From assembly GCF_016863255.1 (NCBI RefSeq), contig NZ_BOON01000011.1, positions 1 through 60,708 on the forward strand: DNA of 60,708 nt, written 5' to 3'. The position numbers and the translations under genes were made by a program. This document shows, piece after piece, positions 57,468 through 60,708 of the stretch. The number at the start of each line of letters is the position of its first letter. The first letter of the stretch is position 1. The notes beneath the pieces are model-generated. The model saw nothing but the letters and a program-made list of their open reading frames with translations, did not search any database and was not told where the DNA came from. Source of the DNA: Planosporangium mesophilum. GTDB lineage: Bacteria > Actinomycetota > Actinomycetes > Mycobacteriales > Micromonosporaceae.

Positions 57468-58604
57468 GTGGCCCAACCGAGCATGCCCGCGACCCCGTCG
57501 GAGCCGAGTGGCGCCGAGGCCAACGGCGGTGGTCCGGCGACCACGCCCGCCCAGGACGCCTCGTTGCTCGAGCGGGCCCTGTTCGAGGTCAAGCGGGTCA
57601 TCGTCGGCCAGGACCGGATGATCGAGCGGATGTTCGTCGCGCTGCTGGCCCGCGGTCACTGCCTACTCGAGGGCGTACCCGGGGTGGCGAAGACCCTCGC
57701 GGTCGAGACCCTCGCGCGGGTCGTGGGCGGCACGTTCGCGCGCATCCAGTTCACCCCCGACCTTGTACCGGCCGACATCGTCGGTACCCGCATCTACCGC
57801 GCCTCCAGCGAGAAGTTCGACGTGGAACTGGGGCCGGTGTTCGTCAACTTCCTGCTCGCGGACGAGATCAACCGCGCCCCGGCCAAGGTCCAGTCCGCAC
57901 TGCTGGAGGTCATGGCCGAGCAGCAGGTGTCGATCGGCGGCGAGACCCACCAGGTGCCGCAGCCGTTCCTGGTCATGGCGACGCAGAACCCGATCGAGCA
58001 GGAGGGCGTGTACCCGCTGCCGGAGGCGCAGCGTGACCGCTTCCTGATGAAGATCAACGTCGGGTACCCGACCGACGCCGAGGAGCGCGAGATCGTGTAC
58101 CGGATGGGGGTTGCCCCACCGGAGCCGGCGACCGTCTTCAACCCGAGCGACCTGCTCGCCCTGCAGCGCAAGGCGGACGAGGTCTTCGTGCACAGCGCGC
58201 TGGTCGACTACGCCGTGCGGCTCGTGCTCGCCACCCGCTCGCCGGCCGATCACGGATTGGCGGACATCGCGCAGCTCATCCAGTACGGGGCCAGCCCCCG
58301 CGCCTCCCTGGGCATCGTGCGCGCCACCCGGGCCCTGGCGCTGCTGCGCGGCCGCGACTACGCGCTGCCGCAGGACGTCCAGGACATCGCCCCCGACATC
58401 CTGCGCCACCGGCTCGTGCTGTCCTACGACGCCCTCGCCGACGACATCCCGGCCGGCCACATCATCGACCGGGTCCTCGCCGCCGTACCGCTGCCGATCG
58501 TCACGCCCCGGCAGAACGCCGCCGGGGCCGGTACCCCGGTGAGTGGCCCCGCGGGCGGCGCGATGCAGCCGCAGCCCGCGGCGTGGCCCGGGCGGCCGGC
58601 GTGA
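57468..58604 (+). CDS. MoxR-family AAA ATPase
   Basis: ATPase of 378 residues. The first 30 residues are Pro/Ala/Gly-rich. Walker A is GVPGVAKT, Walker B LLADEINRAPAKVQSALLEV, sensor 1 MATQNPIEQEG. MoxR proteins act as chaperones with VWA-domain partners, here the DUF58 and VWA proteins next door. GTG 57468 follows GGAGGA with short spacing; ATG 57483 is possible. It is 16 nt before the DUF58 gene. Confidence 0.95.
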   Translation: MAQPSMPATPSEPSGAEANGGGPATTPAQDASLLERALFEVKRVIVGQDRMIERMFVALLARGHCLLEGVPGVAKTLAVETLARVVGGTFARIQFTPDLVPADIVGTRIYRASSEKFDVELGPVFVNFLLADEINRAPAKVQSALLEVMAEQQVSIGGETHQVPQPFLVMATQNPIEQEGVYPLPEAQRDRFLMKINVGYPTDAEEREIVYRMGVAPPEPATVFNPSDLLALQRKADEVFVHSALVDYAVRLVLATRSPADHGLADIAQLIQYGASPRASLGIVRATRALALLRGRDYALPQDVQDIAPDILRHRLVLSYDALADDIPAGHIIDRVLAAVPLPIVTPRQNAAGAGTPVSGPAGGAMQPQPAAWPGRPA

Positions 58605-58620
58605 CGGGTGAGGGGGCGCC

Positions 58621-59613
58621 GTGGTGAGCCCGGCGGGACTGTCGCTGCTCGGGCGGCTGCGTCGGCGCGGCTCCACCCCGCCCGCGCAGGACTCTCCCGC
58701 CGGCCTGCCCGAGCTCGACGACGCCCGGGCCGAGCTGGTCCTGAGTAAGCTCCAGCTGCTCATCACCCGCAAGCTCGACGGCCTGCTTCAGGGCGACTAT
58801 CTGGGACTGCTGCCGGGGCCGGGTACCGAGGCGGGGGAGTCGCGGGAGTACCGCCCCGGCGACGACGTGCGGCGCATGGACTGGCCGGTGACCGCCCGTA
58901 CCCAGACGCCGCACGTCCGCCAGACCGTGGCCGACCGGGAGCTGGAGACCTGGCTGGCGGTGGACCTGTCGGCGAGCCTCGACTTCGGTACGGCCCGGTG
59001 CCTCAAGCGTGACCTCGCCATCGCCGCCGCGGCCGCGGTCGCCCACCTCACCGTGCGCGGGGGCAACCGGATCGGCGCGGTCGTCGGCACCGGCGGCAGC
59101 CGGTTACGGCTGCCGGCCCGCCCCGGCCGCAAGGAGGCCAACGGGCTGCTGCGCCAGATCGCGCGCACCCCGGTACGGCCCGGCCGCGACGACCTCGGCG
59201 CGCTGGTGGACATGCTCAACCGGCCGCCCCGACGGCGCGGCATGGCCGTGGTCATCTCCGACTTCCTCGCGCCGGTCGAGTCCTGGGCCCGTCCGCTGCG
59301 CAAGCTCGCGGTGCGCCACGACGTACTGGCCGTGGAGGTCGTCGACCCGCGCGAGCTGAGCCTGCCCGATGTCGGCGTCATCGCGTTCGTCGAACCGGAG
59401 ACCGGGCTGGCGCACGAGGTGCAGACCGCAGACCCGAAACTGCGGGAGCGGTACGCCGCCGCGGCCGGCGCGCAGCGCTCCGCCATCGCGGGCGCGATCC
59501 GCGGCGCCGGCGCGGCCCACCTGCGGCTGCGCACCGACTCCGACTGGCTTCTCGATATCGTGCGCTTCGTCGCCGCCCAGCGCCACGCCCGTACCAGGGG
59601 GACCACCCGATGA
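58621..59613 (+). CDS. DUF58 domain protein
   Basis: Protein of 330 residues. The DUF58 block is REYRPGDDVRRMDWPVTA, and the following VWA-like core begins WLAVDLSASLDFG (DxSxS metal site). It is the usual middle member of MoxR-DUF58-VWA operons, which may help fold or assemble surface or metal enzymes. GTG 58621 has AGGGG 5 nt upstream; GTG 58624 has better spacing. Its stop overlaps the VWA gene start. Confidence 0.93.
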   Translation: MVSPAGLSLLGRLRRRGSTPPAQDSPAGLPELDDARAELVLSKLQLLITRKLDGLLQGDYLGLLPGPGTEAGESREYRPGDDVRRMDWPVTARTQTPHVRQTVADRELETWLAVDLSASLDFGTARCLKRDLAIAAAAAVAHLTVRGGNRIGAVVGTGGSRLRLPARPGRKEANGLLRQIARTPVRPGRDDLGALVDMLNRPPRRRGMAVVISDFLAPVESWARPLRKLAVRHDVLAVEVVDPRELSLPDVGVIAFVEPETGLAHEVQTADPKLRERYAAAAGAQRSAIAGAIRGAGAAHLRLRTDSDWLLDIVRFVAAQRHARTRGTTR

Positions 59614-60560
59614 TCCGTTTCCTCGAGCCGTGGTGGCTGCTCGCCGTCCTCCCGGTCCTCGCCGTGGCCGGGGCGTACGTGTGGCGGCAGTGGCACCGCA
59701 AGTCGTACGCGATGCGCTTCACCAACGTGGAGCTGCTCCGCGTCCTCGCCCCGCGCGGCATCGGCCCGCGCCGCCACCTCGCGGCGGGCGCGCTGCTCGC
59801 CTGCATGCTGGTGATGGTCGCGGGGTTGGCCCGCCCGTCGGTCGACACCAAGGAGCCCCTGGAACGGGCGACGGTCATGCTCGCCATCGACGTGTCCCTC
59901 TCGATGGAGGCCACCGACGTCACACCGAGCCGGATCCAGGCCGCGAAGCAGGCGGCCGCCGAGTTCGTCCGCGGACTGCCGGCGAGCTTCAACGTGGGGC
60001 TCGTGGCGTTCGCGAAGTCGGCCAACGTGGTGGTTTCGCCCACCAAGGAGCGCGCCGCCATCCAGCAGGGGCTGGACGCGCTGCAGTTGGCCCAGTCCAC
60101 CGCGACCGGCGAGGCGGTCTTCTCCTGTCTGGACGCGCTGCGCAGCGTGCCGGCCGACGGGGCCAACGGGCTGCCGCCGGCCCGGATCGTGCTGCTCTCC
60201 GACGGGTACCGCACGTTCGGCCGCTCCGTCGAGGAGGCGGCCGCCGCGGCGGATGCGGCGAACGTGCCGGTCTCGACGATCGCGTTCGGCACCGACACCG
60301 GCATGATCGAGATCGACGGGCAGGCGCAGCGGGTACCGGTGGACCGGCCGTCGCTGCAGAAGCTGGCGCAGAGCACCAAGGGCCACTTCTACGAGGCGGC
60401 GTCAGCGGCCGAGCTGAAGAAGGTGTACCAGGACATGGGCAGCTCGATCGGCTACCGCACGAAGCCGCGCGAGGTGACCCAGTGGTACGTGGGTATCGCG
60501 CTGCTGTTCGCGCTCGCCGCGGCCGGTCTGAGTCTGCTGTGGACGTCCCGGCTGCCGTGA
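59610..60560 (+). CDS. VWA-domain membrane protein (BatA-like)
   Basis: Protein of 316 residues: an N-terminal helix (about 7-25), a second helix (about 57-73), a VWA domain from VMLAIDVSLSMEATD (MIDAS DxSxS) to about 280, and a C-terminal helix (about 291-311). This BatA-like arrangement places the VWA domain between membrane anchors. ATG 59610 overlaps the DUF58 stop (ATGA). A hairpin follows. Confidence 0.94.
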   Translation: MIRFLEPWWLLAVLPVLAVAGAYVWRQWHRKSYAMRFTNVELLRVLAPRGIGPRRHLAAGALLACMLVMVAGLARPSVDTKEPLERATVMLAIDVSLSMEATDVTPSRIQAAKQAAAEFVRGLPASFNVGLVAFAKSANVVVSPTKERAAIQQGLDALQLAQSTATGEAVFSCLDALRSVPADGANGLPPARIVLLSDGYRTFGRSVEEAAAAADAANVPVSTIAFGTDTGMIEIDGQAQRVPVDRPSLQKLAQSTKGHFYEAASAAELKKVYQDMGSSIGYRTKPREVTQWYVGIALLFALAAAGLSLLWTSRLP

Positions 60561-60587
60561 CCGGCAGCCGGATCGTAGCCGGCAGCT

Positions 60588-60620
60588 GAAGGCGCCGGCG
60601 GCGCGACCGCCGTCGCCTTC
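60588..60620 (+). terminator. terminator hairpin after the VWA gene
   Basis: GAAGGCGCCGGCGG (60588-60601) pairs with CCGCCGTCGCCTTC (60607-60620) with one mismatch around CGCGA. It lies 27 nt after the VWA stop and abuts the 22-bp tandem repeat. Confidence 0.7.
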
Positions 60621-60708
60621 AATGGGCGCCGACCGGAACTTCGATGGGCGCCGACCGGAACTTCGATGGGCGCCGACCGGAACTTCGATGGGCGCCGACC
60701 GGAACTTC
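60621..60708. repeat. 22-bp tandem repeat, at least four copies, cut by the window end
   Basis: The 22-nt unit starting GATGGGCGCCGACC and ending GGAACTTC occurs at 60621-60642 (first base A), 60643-60664, 60665-60686 and 60687-60708. The last copy ends exactly at the window edge, so the array probably continues. There are no spacers between units, and 22 is not a multiple of three. Confidence 0.95.

Noticed and set aside
57468-60560. MoxR-DUF58-VWA as a new defence system
   Set aside because: This three-gene arrangement is widespread and standard. No effector, nuclease or sensor gene accompanies it in the visible part.
60621-60708. CRISPR-like array at the window end
   Set aside because: The 22-bp units are directly abutting with no spacers, and no cas genes are present, so this is a plain tandem repeat.

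Overview
This window is high-GC (about 70% or more) DNA from an actinomycete chromosome. Protein content and gene order point to Micromonosporaceae (Micromonospora, Actinoplanes or a relative). Markers are WhiA, an RbpA of the form seen in that family, RapZ-YvcK-WhiA followed by gap-pgk-tpiA-secG, a full pentose-phosphate operon, ctaB/ctaA, a sufR-led SUF operon, the actinobacterial release factor acVLRF1, and TetR/aconitase. It is ordinary core chromosome: I see no prophage, integrase, insertion sequence, CRISPR array, tRNA or rRNA. Gene order broadly follows the Rv1420-Rv1475c stretch of Mycobacterium tuberculosis (uvrC, rapZ, yvcK, whiA, gap, pgk, tpi, secG, pgl, opcA, zwf, tal, tkt, ctaB, suf, ABC-F, small HTH, echA, TetR, acn). 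Here pgi is inserted in the pentose-phosphate operon.

Layout. 1-3210: tail of an upstream protein (probably UvrC), then rapZ-yvcK-whiA ending in a 20-bp terminator stem. 3465-7439: lower glycolysis (gap-pgk-tpiA with 4-nt overlaps), secG and rbpA. 7524-16108 (minus strand): tkt-tal-pgi-zwf-opcA-pgl, the oxidative and non-oxidative pentose-phosphate pathway as one unit. 16435-19851: haem A synthesis (ctaB and ctaA) flanking a coupled pair, a small unknown protein and an ATP-grasp ligase. 19950-26480: sufR-sufB-sufD-Rieske-sufC-sufS-sufU-sufT, iron-sulphur assembly, with a candidate SufR operator over the sufR start codon. 26561-34699: acVLRF1, a zinc peptidase, an ABC-F ATPase, a GT-C-like membrane protein, an HTH/crotonase pair and an ABC exporter. 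34762-40667: an SDR-like protein lacking the catalytic Tyr/Lys, the TetR (AcnR-like) regulator, a HAD-like protein lacking its nucleophile, small proteins and aconitase. 40938-46613: a giant secreted two-catalytic-domain amylopullulanase. 46882-57119: aldo-keto reductase, aminopeptidase P, AsnB, paired bacterial PH proteins, a metallo-beta-lactamase-fold hydrolase, a hotdog thioesterase, a sirtuin, a PAP2 membrane enzyme and a small Cys-rich protein. 57468-60560: MoxR-DUF58-VWA cluster. 60621-60708: a 22-bp tandem repeat running off the window.

The strongest new observations are regulatory. An ACACT-N5-TGTGA site sits on a probably leaderless sufR start. A 16-bp near-match to the AcnR operator lies just upstream of the acn -10 box. 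A perfect 8+8 bp inverted repeat brackets the -35 of the amylopullulanase promoter. Also notable are an 18-bp tandem repeat that triplicates the pgl stop codon in frame, the HAD-like protein with Ser for the nucleophilic Asp, and matching terminator stems after whiA and acn. I did not find a clearly new multi-gene defence or biosynthetic system. The nearest candidate is the small protein/ATP-grasp pair between ctaB and ctaA.
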